Source: Gammaproteobacteria bacterium RIFCSPHIGHO2_12_FULL_37_14 (GTDB taxonomy: Bacteria > Pseudomonadota > Gammaproteobacteria > DSM-16500). Taken from it: a stretch of DNA of 53,439 nucleotides. The stretch covers positions 1-53,439 of the forward strand of contig MGXV01000071.1 of assembly GCA_001801485.1 (NCBI GenBank), written 5' to 3'. This document shows positions 1 through 9,564 of this stretch, in pieces (position 1 is the first letter of the stretch; the number at the start of each line of letters is the position of its first letter). Below the pieces are notes generated by a model that saw nothing but the letters and a program-made list of their open reading frames with translations, searched no databases and was not told the DNA's origin. Made by a program: the position numbers and the translations under genes.

Positions 1-154
1 GTCCCTTTTTTTTCTGAAAAATAGTCACGTTACCGATAACAGGTGATTCATCAAGAAAATGCCACTTAGGGACTCCTGGATTTTGCTTATTAACGAGCAG
101 AGAATCAGTTGCTTCTACCGAAGCATCGAATGATGTTGTATCGCTAGTTTTCAT
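1..154 (-). CDS. Hypothetical protein, N-terminal part, cut by window edge
   Basis: A reading frame opens with ATG at 152-154 on the minus strand and stays open for 51 codons to the window edge. A strong ribosome binding site (GAGGAGAA) lies just upstream. The visible N-terminus (MKTSDTTSFDASVEATDS, then a stretch with PKWHFLDESPVIGN) has no signal peptide or membrane segment. I do not recognise the family from this fragment. It reads in the same direction as the two effector-like genes upstream of it, about 90 nt from the first. Confidence 0.55.
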   Translation of the reverse strand, partial: MKTSDTTSFDASVEATDSLLVNKQNPGVPKWHFLDESPVIGNVTIFQKKKG

Positions 155-244
155 CGTGCAAAATTCTCCTCGCAGCTGAATGTTTTTGCTAGTTCAATAT
201 AATCCTCGTGAACGATTACGAGCGGCCTTAGGGATTACATACAA

Positions 245-3200
245 TCAATTACTATTCTTTCTATTGTTGTTGATAGTGGTTACTTGGTTGTTAATGTCCG
301 TGATTTCTGCACTATTTTGGAGAATAAATTGATCAATGTTTTTCTTAGTACTAGACTGTTTAACACTACCAAAAAATGATGGAGAATAAAATAGATTGCG
401 ACTTTGAATGATTTTGTCTTGTTTTAATTGAGTATGAATAACCGTCCAAAAATCAACTTTAACGTCGTCTTTTGTGCTGGCGAGGTTTTCTTCTGCACGT
501 TTTATCGCTTGAAGCTTGTTGGTTTCATCCTTAAGTGCTGTGATTTTTTCCTCGGTTCTTTGTTCTGACATAAATAATTTGTATTTCCAAGTATGTTTAC
601 TCTTCTCAAGACGAACGTATTCATCAATAAGCAATTCGCTGAGTGCAGCAAAGAGATGGGAGTCAGAGATTTTACCAGGGGGAGGAGATTGAGAAAGAGG
701 TTGCTGCTGCTCTATTGGTATTATTATGTTGCTTGGTTGTTCCTCAGGAATAGTAATATTTGGACGGACAGGTTGTGTTGAATCGCACGGTGTTTTTTGT
801 CTTTTTTGTATTTGTTCGATTTCGATCTTGAAGATAGCCTTACCTATATTTGCTGTATGCTGCTCAATTTCTTCTTTAGTTGCTTCGGCGAGTTGAAATG
901 TCTTCAGTTGCTCTTGAATGGATGTCACCCTATTATCTATATCTACTGATAACAACTTCTCCAATCGCTTTCTAAAGTTTTCTTGAATCTTTCCATATAC
1001 ATTGTAGGTATTGGTCAAAGTTTCCATCTCATTCTCGACCTGTTTTTTTAAGTCGCTTATGCTAGAATCAGCAGCGTCATAAGATGCCAACAATACACCT
1101 GTGCGATAGGCTAAATTCAATGTATCTGGAAGGCTGTCGATAATTTCTTGTTTGAAAAGTTCTATTTGAACATTAGCATTCTTCACTTTTTCATCGATAT
1201 TGGATTGTGCATCCTTAATTTTTTTATCGAAGGTTTGTCTAATTTCCTCGAGCTGTTCATTTCCATTATTTTGAGTGCCATTTATACCATCACCAGTAGT
1301 AGCAGGTTCAGGTGACATATAAGGAGTATTGATTTTGGGAATGAATGTTTCACATTTCGCTAATAAGTTATTTACATGAGTATCAATAGTTTTTTTAATA
1401 TCCAGCAATTTGAGTTTTTCAGTATTCATTAAATAGGTAATATTCCCTATAGCAGGGCTATTCATTAATGCTTTCATCGTGTTGCTAATAGTATTTATTG
1501 CGTCATCATACGACTTAATACAATCACCATCAGGAGAAATATCAGCAATATATTTTTTTGTCGTTTCATTTTTAGCAATCAATGCATCGTTTAGCTCCTC
1601 CATAATTTTTTTAAAGTCGCGTTCAATTGTTTCTTTGCCATCAAAAGTAGCAGAAAAACTAATTGTTTTATCTTTTCGACTTAATGCGTCAATATTGCCC
1701 GATATTGTCCGAATTAAATTGTCAATTTCTTTCGCTAATGCATCTTTCTTAGATGGCATGGTAGGATGAATTCTCATTAAGTTATCGTGTAGTACTTGCA
1801 TATTGGTGAATGATTTTTTTTCAGTGTAGTTCTTAAGAGCTAGATTATATTGAGGATCGAATGGAGTGTTCGAGTTAATCATGGATTTAATTGAATCGTT
1901 TATTGTTTCAACTGCATCTGAAATGGATTTGTTTTGTTTCTCTACTTCGCCGTTGATTTCTTGATCATTATTAGCAATTTTTTCTTCTAGAAAGGGATCA
2001 ATTAGGTCATTTATTTTTTTTTCAGCGTCTGATAAAAGACGGTTGACGCCAATCTTATAAGAATTCTCGGCAGTTTTTTTATTTTGTTGACAGTTTTTGA
2101 TAGATGTATCTAAGGCAGCCTTTTGCTCATTAAATGGATGAATACGTTCGGCTATCTGACGATGCTGAGTATTCAAATCAGCAATCATCTCAACTAGTTC
2201 ATCAAACTTTAAAGGCAGTTGCTTATAATGATGGAGCATGGTGTTGGTTTCTGTTAAAGACCAAGTTGAGGTAGGCATGGTTTTAAGAAAATTATCTTTT
2301 GTACGTTGGATATGGTCTTCTGCACTTATTACATTTTTATTGATTTCGGCATGACTAATCTCTTTATAAGAATTATAAGAAGCTTTAATTTTATTTATAT
2401 CTTGTAAAAGGCTATCGTAACTCTCATATAAATGATCCTGAAATGTTTTTTCATTTGTAGCTGTAGCCCCTTTGATAATATGGAGCACTACATTTTTAGG
2501 TTTTGATGATTTTTTATTTTTTTCTAGTGGTAATGCATTCATCTTCAAAACGGTATCATAACAATTAAGCAATTCTATTTTTAATTGATGTAGATCATCA
2601 CTTATCGTCTGCAAAGAAAGTTCATTGTTTTGATTTGATTGCTGCAGATCATGATTTATATTCTGGTTTTTTATTTTCTGGTTTTTTCTTTTCTTGGGAG
2701 TAGCGGTCTGGGGGGTGGGTGTTTGATTTGTATTATTCATAGGGGATATCTCGGGGTTAGTGTTTGAATTCTGATTTAATTCTTGAGCAAGTTCATTATG
2801 TTCTTTCACGTTGGTTTCGATGATTGATTTAGCATAAATCTCTAATGATTCATAACTATAACAACGTTTAGAAACATCAAGCAGATCACTTGGACGATAT
2901 TTATCTTGCAATTCCTCACTGATAGCAAAAGCAAGCATTTTTATTTCATTTTCGTTGATTATTTCATTTGTCAGATCACTCCATACATCTCTCATCGTTG
3001 TTGTTAGCAGATCAACGGAGAGGTTTTGAGGTTGCTGGAATGCCATCTGGAGACGATCTAAATATTTTTTTGATTTTTCAACGGATTTCGTAATCATTTC
3101 ATGGGTTAAATCAATATATGTTGAGTTTGATGGGATGAATTGATTGGTAGCTGTAGTCGCTTCATTAATTGTTCTATGCAACCAGTTTTCATTGCCCAAA

Positions 3201-4315
3201 ATGACTTTTTTCTCAGTTCCTAGTACTTGATTGATGCCTAAGTAAGATTTGCGTTGCGCAATCTCTCGATATTGTTGCCGATATCGTTGGATAATTTTAT
3301 ATAGTTCTAGAATATCACTTAACTTAAGACGCATGATTTTATCAGGGTCTAATTTTGCACCATGAGTAAGTAAAAATTTTTCTAAGAAATAACGAGATAC
3401 CTGTCCGACTCCGCGTAAATTGGGTATGTCAGCGCTTTTAAGTGCTGGAAAGTCTGGACTGTTATTATAATCGTATTGTGCATGGTCTTTTTCACTACCA
3501 GCCACTTGAGCATGACCTCCCGGTAGCTGGATGACATGTCTAAAAGTTGTTTGTAGTAAATCTGCAAAGATGCTAGAAAATCCAAAAGACTTCTCATCCA
3601 ATGAATAAATCCCATGAAGGTTTTCAACCGTATTGGGTAGTACACGATGATCTTCTTTCGATTGAGCGGGACCCATCACAGGATCAATGCCGAAATAATT
3701 GATTTTGATGTGCTTTAAAGCAGAATCTCTTTTCATGAAATTAGCTAATTTTATTCCAGCTGCAGCTCCACGACTCCAACCGACAATATTGACGCGAGTA
3801 ATTTTTTTTGCTTCTTTTAATGTCTCATGAATTAATTGATCTTGTTTAGAAAGCTCGCGTTGAGGTTCATTTTTTAAAACAGCAAGAATATGTAGTATTC
3901 GTTCATCCAGTCCGTAACCCCATTTTATGCCATCCCCTGTAGGATAAGGCGTTTGCTTACCATCCGTTGCTGAGGAAGGATAAGGTACCCACAAGCGATC
4001 AATATTTTCTTCACACCCAGGCCCATCCACAATAATTTTATCGATGTTTTCTTCGCCTTGATCAATAGCGTAAGCATAGCTAATATTTTCCCCGTCGAAA
4101 TAGTTTTGGGTATTGCTATAATCGTTACGATTAGAACAAGTGCCGCAAAGATAAATGGTTACCGTTCGGCCTTCTTCCTCTGGAGTGGCTGAAGAGGTCG
4201 TAGGAACCCAAAAAAAATCACCAACACTGGATGTTAGTGAGGGATCAAGGTGTTGAGTTGTGCTATCGGCTAATACCTCAATAGGGTTTTCATTTGTAGG
4301 CGGATTACTTCTCAC
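245..4315 (-). CDS. Large lipase-like (DUF2235/Tle1-type) putative effector with coiled-coil C-terminus
   Basis: A protein of about 1356 residues. The N-terminal third looks like an alpha/beta hydrolase of the DUF2235/Tle1 phospholipase type: an early strand with IYLCGT, a nucleophile elbow GWSRG (Ser about 181), an Asp candidate in GIDPV (about 211) and a His candidate in PGGHAQVAG (about 268). The order and spacing fit a Ser-Asp-His triad; this is motif reading, not a search result. The remaining 1000 residues are Lys/Glu/Asn-rich and mostly coiled-coil-like. The last 100 residues resemble the C-terminus of the next gene (4451-5221). The frame opens at a TTG (4396) without a ribosome site; I prefer GTG at 4313-4315, which has GAGG six bases upstream. 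Size, helical tail and neighbours suggest a secreted Dot/Icm-type effector, but no secretion signal was tested. Confidence 0.6.
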   Translation of the reverse strand: MRSNPPTNENPIEVLADSTTQHLDPSLTSSVGDFFWVPTTSSATPEEEGRTVTIYLCGTCSNRNDYSNTQNYFDGENISYAYAIDQGEENIDKIIVDGPGCEENIDRLWVPYPSSATDGKQTPYPTGDGIKWGYGLDERILHILAVLKNEPQRELSKQDQLIHETLKEAKKITRVNIVGWSRGAAAGIKLANFMKRDSALKHIKINYFGIDPVMGPAQSKEDHRVLPNTVENLHGIYSLDEKSFGFSSIFADLLQTTFRHVIQLPGGHAQVAGSEKDHAQYDYNNSPDFPALKSADIPNLRGVGQVSRYFLEKFLLTHGAKLDPDKIMRLKLSDILELYKIIQRYRQQYREIAQRKSYLGINQVLGTEKKVILGNENWLHRTINEATTATNQFIPSNSTYIDLTHEMITKSVEKSKKYLDRLQMAFQQPQNLSVDLLTTTMRDVWSDLTNEIINENEIKMLAFAISEELQDKYRPSDLLDVSKRCYSYESLEIYAKSIIETNVKEHNELAQELNQNSNTNPEISPMNNTNQTPTPQTATPKKRKNQKIKNQNINHDLQQSNQNNELSLQTISDDLHQLKIELLNCYDTVLKMNALPLEKNKKSSKPKNVVLHIIKGATATNEKTFQDHLYESYDSLLQDINKIKASYNSYKEISHAEINKNVISAEDHIQRTKDNFLKTMPTSTWSLTETNTMLHHYKQLPLKFDELVEMIADLNTQHRQIAERIHPFNEQKAALDTSIKNCQQNKKTAENSYKIGVNRLLSDAEKKINDLIDPFLEEKIANNDQEINGEVEKQNKSISDAVETINDSIKSMINSNTPFDPQYNLALKNYTEKKSFTNMQVLHDNLMRIHPTMPSKKDALAKEIDNLIRTISGNIDALSRKDKTISFSATFDGKETIERDFKKIMEELNDALIAKNETTKKYIADISPDGDCIKSYDDAINTISNTMKALMNSPAIGNITYLMNTEKLKLLDIKKTIDTHVNNLLAKCETFIPKINTPYMSPEPATTGDGINGTQNNGNEQLEEIRQTFDKKIKDAQSNIDEKVKNANVQIELFKQEIIDSLPDTLNLAYRTGVLLASYDAADSSISDLKKQVENEMETLTNTYNVYGKIQENFRKRLEKLLSVDIDNRVTSIQEQLKTFQLAEATKEEIEQHTANIGKAIFKIEIEQIQKRQKTPCDSTQPVRPNITIPEEQPSNIIIPIEQQQPLSQSPPPGKISDSHLFAALSELLIDEYVRLEKSKHTWKYKLFMSEQRTEEKITALKDETNKLQAIKRAEENLASTKDDVKVDFWTVIHTQLKQDKIIQSRNLFYSPSFFGSVKQSSTKKNIDQFILQNSAEITDINNQVTTINNNRKNSN

Positions 4316-4450
4316 ATCAAGCCTCGTTTTGCTTATTTTATTAATAATTATGAATTTTTGTTTAAAACAATAAGGTATTATACAAAATAATTTCAATAAA
4401 TCATTAAGATAGTATTAATATTGAAAATTTTTTAATATTAATATTGAAAA

Positions 4451-5221
4451 TTATTTGATCGAAGGCAGGCTTTTTTTGAAGTTTAATAAGCTATTTTTAG
4501 TGGTACTGCTAGATTTAGATAATGCAAAAATATTACGCGCTTGGGTAATTTCGGGGGTAGTCATTATAATATCCATTAATAAATATAATTCCTCAAATGT
4601 TTTAAGTTTTTTGGCTTTTTCTAGCGCTTGATGAAGCGTAACAATTTTCTCATGGGTTTTTTTGGAGGACATAAATAATCCAAATTTATTTATATTTACT
4701 CGGAAAAGTTCTTTTTCTAGTAATTTTATAAGTTCTTCTTGTTTTTCATCAAAAGGAATCGGTCGACGTGCTTGTTCGGTAATTGTTGTATCAGTTAGGC
4801 TAAGTTTGTAAAAAACAGGAGAAAGATTCGATGGTGTTTTACCGCCTTGATTAATTTGAGAAATATATTTAGTAATGGTTTCGTTAATAAAAGTATCTTT
4901 GTTGAAAGCTTTAGATGAAGCAAAAATTTGGTTTACTGCTTGATATTCAATACGATATTTGATCTGTTCAACTTCTAATCGAGTTTCTTTCAATGACTTC
5001 TTCAATAAACTCAACGACTCCTCGTCATCCAGAAATTGTTCTTTATACCTTTTAAGCTCTCGAGAAATAGAGTTTGTCACAATAGCAATATACAAATCTT
5101 GCAGCGCTTTACTATCAGAAAAATACTGTATTGCTGCTTCCTTAATTTTATTATTTAGTTTGTTAATAAGTGCATCAATAATTTCTTTTTTATTTTTCGG
5201 CTCTGCCATATTTGCCACCAT
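4451..5221 (-). CDS. Hypothetical protein sharing a C-terminal module with the adjacent lipase-like protein
   Basis: A 256-residue, highly charged, helical protein with no membrane segment. Residues about 185-245 (around KFGLFMSSKKTHEKI, then ITQARNIFALS) line up with the C-terminal tail of the 245-4315 product (YKLFMSEQRTEEKI, then IIQSRNLFYS) with the same spacing. Both genes point the same way, this one upstream, separated by about 135 nt. The shared tail could be a translocation or partner-binding module carried on different bodies; that is inference. I do not recognise the family. The start is ATG at 5221; a second ATG at 5209 is also possible. Confidence 0.55.
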   Translation of the reverse strand: MVANMAEPKNKKEIIDALINKLNNKIKEAAIQYFSDSKALQDLYIAIVTNSISRELKRYKEQFLDDEESLSLLKKSLKETRLEVEQIKYRIEYQAVNQIFASSKAFNKDTFINETITKYISQINQGGKTPSNLSPVFYKLSLTDTTITEQARRPIPFDEKQEELIKLLEKELFRVNINKFGLFMSSKKTHEKIVTLHQALEKAKKLKTFEELYLLMDIIMTTPEITQARNIFALSKSSSTTKNSLLNFKKSLPSIK

Positions 5222-5568
5222 TTGATTGATTAACTTCTTTATCTATTATTATAACTTATAATGAACCCCTGTTTGTCATATATTTGACAGTAAACAGTAA
5301 TTAGTGTATTTGTTGCTCTTAAATTAATAATAATATACGAGAAGTGCAAAAATGAAACAAATCGCACGTTATTTCGCGAGATTCTTTGTTTATTTGCATT
5401 AACCACCACTATTTTTGCTGTATCTATTTGATTATATTGCAATAATACAAGGCCAAGCGACGCGCGAACGTGTCGGGTTAGATGGAGCGGTGTTTGGTGG
5501 ATATAATTTTAACTAAGCTTTTTTGCAAGTGTTGTTAGCAAAAACTCGGTTGTTTGATACAGCCGAGT
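5222..5568. other. Gene-free stretch between the effector pair and idi
   Basis: About 350 bases with no convincing gene. One short open frame (5239-5442, minus) has low-complexity, hydrophobic coding without a ribosome site. The right end holds the idi terminator. A short GC-richer patch (about 5453-5490) stands out from the AT-rich surroundings, but I see no known element in it. Confidence 0.5.
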
Positions 5569-5570
5569 TT
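5541..5570 (-). terminator. Rho-independent terminator of idi
   Basis: AAACTCGG at 5542-5549 pairs with CCGAGTTT at 5563-5570. The stem extends inward by a G-U pair and TGT/ACA, closing a 5-nt loop. On the minus strand it is followed by a short T run. It overlaps the idi stop codon. Confidence 0.65.
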
Positions 5571-6105
5571 ATTTTATAGAAAGATTCTTTTCGACAATCG
5601 CCAATGCTTGTTCCAACCAGGGAGTAAATTGTGCAGGATGAGACACTATTTCTTGATGTAATTCCTCAATTGAAATCCAACGATAGGCATGCACTTCTTC
5701 AGGATGAGGCTGAATGCTGATATCAGGTGGAACGTCGCCTAGCAACACATGATCGATTTCATTTTCAGATAAAGCATTTTGAAAATGAGCATTATAATGA
5801 AACCAACCGAGATCTTGCAGGGGTGTTTTAATAGTTAATTCTTCATATAAGCGCCTTTCAGCTGCTTGCATAATATTCTCGCCGGGACGAGGATGCGAGC
5901 AACAAGTGTTTGTCCACAATCCTGCTGAATGATATTTTTTGAGTGCTCGTTGTTGTAGCAGGAGCTCTAATCGAGGTTGCTTGCGGAAGATAAATACAGA
6001 AAAGGCTCGATGCAGCAAATTTTTTTTATGTGCCGATAGTTTTTCAGCATAACCAATTTCTTGGTCATGATCGTCAACTAAGATGACATATTCGGTTGCT
6101 GTCAT
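5569..6105 (-). CDS. idi: Isopentenyl-diphosphate delta-isomerase, type I
   Basis: 178 residues, the normal length for the type I (Nudix-fold) enzyme that interconverts isopentenyl and dimethylallyl diphosphate. Visible motifs are the active-site Cys loop TNTCCSHPRPGE with its metal-binding His, the Nudix-like helix AAERRLYEEL, and the acidic site ENEIDHVLLG. It diverges from the mevalonate operon across a 116-nt gap, so all steps from HMG-CoA to both C5 units are in one place. Type I with a mevalonate pathway is less usual in bacteria than the flavin-dependent type II. Identification is firm. Confidence 0.95.
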   Translation of the reverse strand: MTATEYVILVDDHDQEIGYAEKLSAHKKNLLHRAFSVFIFRKQPRLELLLQQRALKKYHSAGLWTNTCCSHPRPGENIMQAAERRLYEELTIKTPLQDLGWFHYNAHFQNALSENEIDHVLLGDVPPDISIQPHPEEVHAYRWISIEELHQEIVSHPAQFTPWLEQALAIVEKNLSIK

Positions 6106-6221
6106 GATGCTATTTCCAGTAAAATGGAGGCCTTTCAGAAAACTATATAGATATAAGCTGAGCAGGACCAGTTTAACGTATGTCTATATAACTAAGTACA
6201 CTATTTGATTTCAAGTAAAAT
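6106..6221. promoter_or_regulatory. Divergent promoter region idi / HMG-CoA reductase with inverted repeat
   Basis: The 116-nt gap carries both divergent promoters. TATATAGA at 6144-6151 is matched by its exact complement TCTATATA at 6183-6190; with mismatches the arms extend to 14 nt (6141-6154 and 6180-6193). The arms are TA-rich and may simply be opposed -10 regions, but the symmetry could also serve a shared regulator. Confidence 0.4.
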
Positions 6222-7259
6222 ATGCGTTGGCAAACTACTAAATTAATGGCGACTATCCCTTTACGGGTAGTAGGGCCTGTGAAGGTAATCAGCACGGAAG
6301 TTAATGATGAGGTGCCTTTACCACTTGCTACGCTAGAGTCGCCGCTATGGCCATCTACTCATCGCGGCGCACGTGTCTGTACAGAAGCGGGCGGTATTCG
6401 CGCGACGATTATTGATGAACGTATGACGCGATCAGTCTTAGTAGAAGGTAGCACCGTCGAAGAGGTTTATCGAATTTGCACTGATATTAAACAACAGCAG
6501 GTTCATTTACAGTCTATTATCAAAAAAACAAGTCGTTTTGCTCAATTACTCGATATTCATACGCAAATAGTGGGTAGCTTACTCTACATTCGTTTTGAGT
6601 TATTAACAGGAGATGCTGCAGGCCATAATATGGTGACATTAGCATCTGATCGAATGCTAGATTGGATTTTGAAAAAGTATCGGCAATTACGTTATGTTTC
6701 TATTTCTGGTAACTATTGTTCCGATAAAAAAGTGTCTGCAGTGAATGGTATTTTAGGAAGAGGCAAAAATGTCATTGCCGAAACAAGTATTTCTCGTGTG
6801 CTATGTAAGCGCTTTTTAAAAACTACCCCCGAAAAAATTGTTGAATTAAATATTAAAAAGAATTTAATCGGTAATATTATTGCGGGTGGTTTGCGTACGG
6901 CTAATGCACATTTTGCGAATATGTTATTGGGTTTTTATCTCGCAACTGGTCAAGATGTTGCCAATATTGTGGAAGGCTCACAGGGAATTGTGTATGCGGA
7001 AGTACGTGAGGAGAGCCTATATTTTTCTGTTACACTACCCAATTTGATAGTGGGTGCAGTGGGTAGTGGCAAGACCTTGAATTTTGTTAAGGAAAATTTA
7101 CAGTTATTGGGATGTTTAGAAGATCATCAACCAGGTTATAATGCAAGACGATTGGCGATTATTGCTGCTGCAGCTGTTTTGTGTGGAGAATTATCTTTAC
7201 TCGCTGCTCAAACGAATCAGGGAGAATTAATGCGTAGCCATTTAAAAATGGAACGTTGA
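6222..7259 (+). CDS. mvaA: Hydroxymethylglutaryl-CoA reductase (class I-like)
   Basis: 345 residues; reduces HMG-CoA to mevalonate. Class I-type signatures are in order: Glu55 in CTEAGG, the GDAAGHNM segment (131-137), DKK (168-170) followed by GRGK, Asp245 in TGQDVAN, the GAVGSGKT loop near 280, and a catalytic His340 in RSHLKMER at the end. It lacks any membrane domain and is shorter at the N-terminus than archaeal enzymes. The GRGK and C-terminal SHLK motifs argue for class I (eukaryote/archaea-like) over the class II enzyme of many bacteria. First gene of the five-gene operon. ATG at 6222 has a weak ribosome site; ATG at 6246 is an alternative. Confidence 0.9.
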   Translation: MRWQTTKLMATIPLRVVGPVKVISTEVNDEVPLPLATLESPLWPSTHRGARVCTEAGGIRATIIDERMTRSVLVEGSTVEEVYRICTDIKQQQVHLQSIIKKTSRFAQLLDIHTQIVGSLLYIRFELLTGDAAGHNMVTLASDRMLDWILKKYRQLRYVSISGNYCSDKKVSAVNGILGRGKNVIAETSISRVLCKRFLKTTPEKIVELNIKKNLIGNIIAGGLRTANAHFANMLLGFYLATGQDVANIVEGSQGIVYAEVREESLYFSVTLPNLIVGAVGSGKTLNFVKENLQLLGCLEDHQPGYNARRLAIIAAAAVLCGELSLLAAQTNQGELMRSHLKMER

Positions 7260-7297
7260 ATTCACTTGATAGAATGTCAGTAAAGGAGAACGATATT

Positions 7298-8557
7298 GTG
7301 CATAAAGTTGGAATTGATTCTTTAGCTATTTATACTTCACGCTATCTGTTAGATCTAGCGATATTAGCTGAAGCAAGAGGCGCAGATCCTGATAAATATC
7401 GTAGTCAGCTTGGCCAACAAGCAATGTCTGTTCCACCTCCCGGGGAGGATATTGTTACCATGGCAGCGAATGCAGCAAAACAAGTATTGATGAATGAAAA
7501 TTTAGATCAATTTACTATGTTATTGTTTGCAACAGAATCTGGAATCGATCAGTCTAAAGCGGCTGGAATTTATGTACATCATTTACTGGGCTTGTCATCA
7601 CATTGCCGAGTGATGGAATTCAAGCAAGCATGTTACGGAGCAACAGCCGCATTGCAATTGGCAATGTCTTATTTACGAGAAAATCCTACTAAAAAAGTAT
7701 TACTCATTGCTTCAGATATTGCTCGTTATGAATTACATTCAGCCGCTGAATCCTCTCAAGGTGCTGGTGCGATTGCTCTGATTTTATCTGCTAATCCACG
7801 AGTACTAGCTTTGGAGTCAGAATATGGTGTTGTGACTGAAGATGTGATGGATTTTTGGCGACCAAATTATCTACACCATGCGTTAGTAGATGGTAAATAT
7901 TCCAGTAAACTGTATCTCACCATGTTGGAAAAAAGTTGGCATCATTATTGTGAATCATCAGGTCGAAATTTTCTTGATCATGATGCATTTTGTTACCATG
8001 TTCCTGTACCAAGACTGGTAGAAAATGCTCATCGACATTTATTAAAATTTAATAACCAAGTTAATCAGTTAGATAATTTTTTCCCATATTTGCAATCATC
8101 TTTGGAATATGGAAGAAAAATTGGTAATAGTTATACGGCAGCACTCTATGTAGCACTAGCTTCTCTTTTAGATTTATCAGAGGATTTAACAAACAAAAGA
8201 ATTGGCTTTTACAGTTATGGATCAGGGTGTGTTGCTGAATATTTTAGCGGTATTGTGCAAGCTGGTTATCGTCAGGCATTGCATACAATTTACCATACCA
8301 ATTTACTGGCTCATCGTACACCACTGAGTTATCAAAATTATGAAATGTTTTATTCATTTCAATACCCCGAAGATGGTAGCACAGTAGAAATGCCAAATTA
8401 CCACACGGGTTCATTTCGTATTGCGAATTTGCAGAATCATAAACGAAATTATGAAAGAAATCCTCAATTAAATGTATCTCAAGGGAATGATCAAAAAAAT
8501 GAAGATGAAAATATTTCATACTTGCATGTCGATAAAAAAGTGCAAGGAGTGTTATGA
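7298..8557 (+). CDS. mvaS: Hydroxymethylglutaryl-CoA synthase
   Basis: Condenses acetyl-CoA with acetoacetyl-CoA. The start is taken as GTG 7298, preceded by AAAGGAG nine bases upstream; this gives the family-typical opening VGIDSLAIY and 419 residues. The frame is open back to a TTG at 7256, overlapping the reductase stop, but that start lacks a ribosome site. Catalytic Glu80 (FATESGID), Cys112 (KQACYGATAAL) and His234 (CYHVPVPRL) match the bacterial enzyme's residues. The C-terminal 40 residues after about 385 are Asn/Lys-rich and look like a non-catalytic tail. It overlaps the mevalonate kinase start by 4 nt. Confidence 0.93.
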   Translation: MHKVGIDSLAIYTSRYLLDLAILAEARGADPDKYRSQLGQQAMSVPPPGEDIVTMAANAAKQVLMNENLDQFTMLLFATESGIDQSKAAGIYVHHLLGLSSHCRVMEFKQACYGATAALQLAMSYLRENPTKKVLLIASDIARYELHSAAESSQGAGAIALILSANPRVLALESEYGVVTEDVMDFWRPNYLHHALVDGKYSSKLYLTMLEKSWHHYCESSGRNFLDHDAFCYHVPVPRLVENAHRHLLKFNNQVNQLDNFFPYLQSSLEYGRKIGNSYTAALYVALASLLDLSEDLTNKRIGFYSYGSGCVAEYFSGIVQAGYRQALHTIYHTNLLAHRTPLSYQNYEMFYSFQYPEDGSTVEMPNYHTGSFRIANLQNHKRNYERNPQLNVSQGNDQKNEDENISYLHVDKKVQGVL

Positions 8558-9564
8558 AAGTATATGCGCCTGGTAAATTAATTCTTTCAGGCGAGCATGC
8601 GGTTGTTTATGGTAAGCCAGCTTTAGCGATGGCAGTGAATCGATATGCTACTGCGACCGTTACTCGAGAGATTTTACCGAGAATTTTATTTGATTTATCT
8701 GATCTTGCTCATCGTGGTCATTTAAGTTTAGGTGCTGTGCGAAATTTAAAAGATAGAATTAAACGCAAATATTATCGATTTATTCAGGGTGATTTTAGTA
8801 TTCGTGATGTTTTACATAAACCTTTTGAGCTGGCTCAATTTGCATTGAGTATTGTGATCGAATCGCTCAATCTATCGTTACCACACGGTGTTAAAATTCA
8901 CGTCCAATCCGATATTCCTATTGGTTGTGGCATGGGCTCTTCTGCTGCAACCATATTAAGCGTGATGCAAGCTGTATCCAATCATTTACAATTATCACTT
9001 TCATCGGAATCTTTATTTCAATTAGCGCTAGAAGCTGAAAAAATGCAACATGGCTACTCCAGTGGTCTTGATTTGCGAATATCATTACAAGGCGGTTGTT
9101 TATATGTACATGGACAAGAGGTACAAGCACGGCCGCTTCCGAAATTTCCTATGTATTTAGTGAATACTGGGACTCCACTTTCCACAACAGGTCAATGTGT
9201 AGAAAAAGTTGCGACCTATTTTAAATCCCAACAACTGGGAGATGAGTTTGCAGCTGTAACAAATAGTATGGATGAAGCCTTACAACAGCAATCCTGGCAG
9301 AAAATGCAAATGGCTATACATGAAAACTATAAGTTATTAGTAACGATTGGAGTGGTGCCTGCTCACGTTCAACATTTTATTGCTGAAATTGCAGCGAGTG
9401 GTGGTGCCGCTAAGGTTTGTGGTGCGGGTGCGATTGCCGGCAATCAAGCGGGAGCCGTATTGATTATTCATGAGGATCAAGCGTTACTCAGTTTATTAGC
9501 AGCTCGTTTCGGTTACTCTGTTATACCAATTATGGGTGAATTTCGAGGTCTTCATGCAGTTTAA
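8554..9564 (+). CDS. mvk: Mevalonate kinase
   Basis: 336 residues, GHMP kinase family; phosphorylates mevalonate at O5. The N-terminus APGKLILSGEHAVVYGKPA carries the family's motif 1, the ATP-binding GHMP motif is PIGCGMGSSAA (about 123-133), and the C-terminal KVCGAGAIAG is motif 3. The start overlaps the synthase stop as ATGA. The GEHAVVYG signature separates it from the two other GHMP genes that follow. Confidence 0.92.
   Translation: MKVYAPGKLILSGEHAVVYGKPALAMAVNRYATATVTREILPRILFDLSDLAHRGHLSLGAVRNLKDRIKRKYYRFIQGDFSIRDVLHKPFELAQFALSIVIESLNLSLPHGVKIHVQSDIPIGCGMGSSAATILSVMQAVSNHLQLSLSSESLFQLALEAEKMQHGYSSGLDLRISLQGGCLYVHGQEVQARPLPKFPMYLVNTGTPLSTTGQCVEKVATYFKSQQLGDEFAAVTNSMDEALQQQSWQKMQMAIHENYKLLVTIGVVPAHVQHFIAEIAASGGAAKVCGAGAIAGNQAGAVLIIHEDQALLSLLAARFGYSVIPIMGEFRGLHAV

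Noticed and set aside
5239..5442. Open frame of 67 codons on the minus strand
   Set aside because: No ribosome site, AT-driven composition and no recognisable motif.
7256..7297. Upstream TTG start of HMG-CoA synthase
   Set aside because: No ribosome site; GTG 7298 has AAAGGAG at proper distance and gives the family-typical N-terminus.
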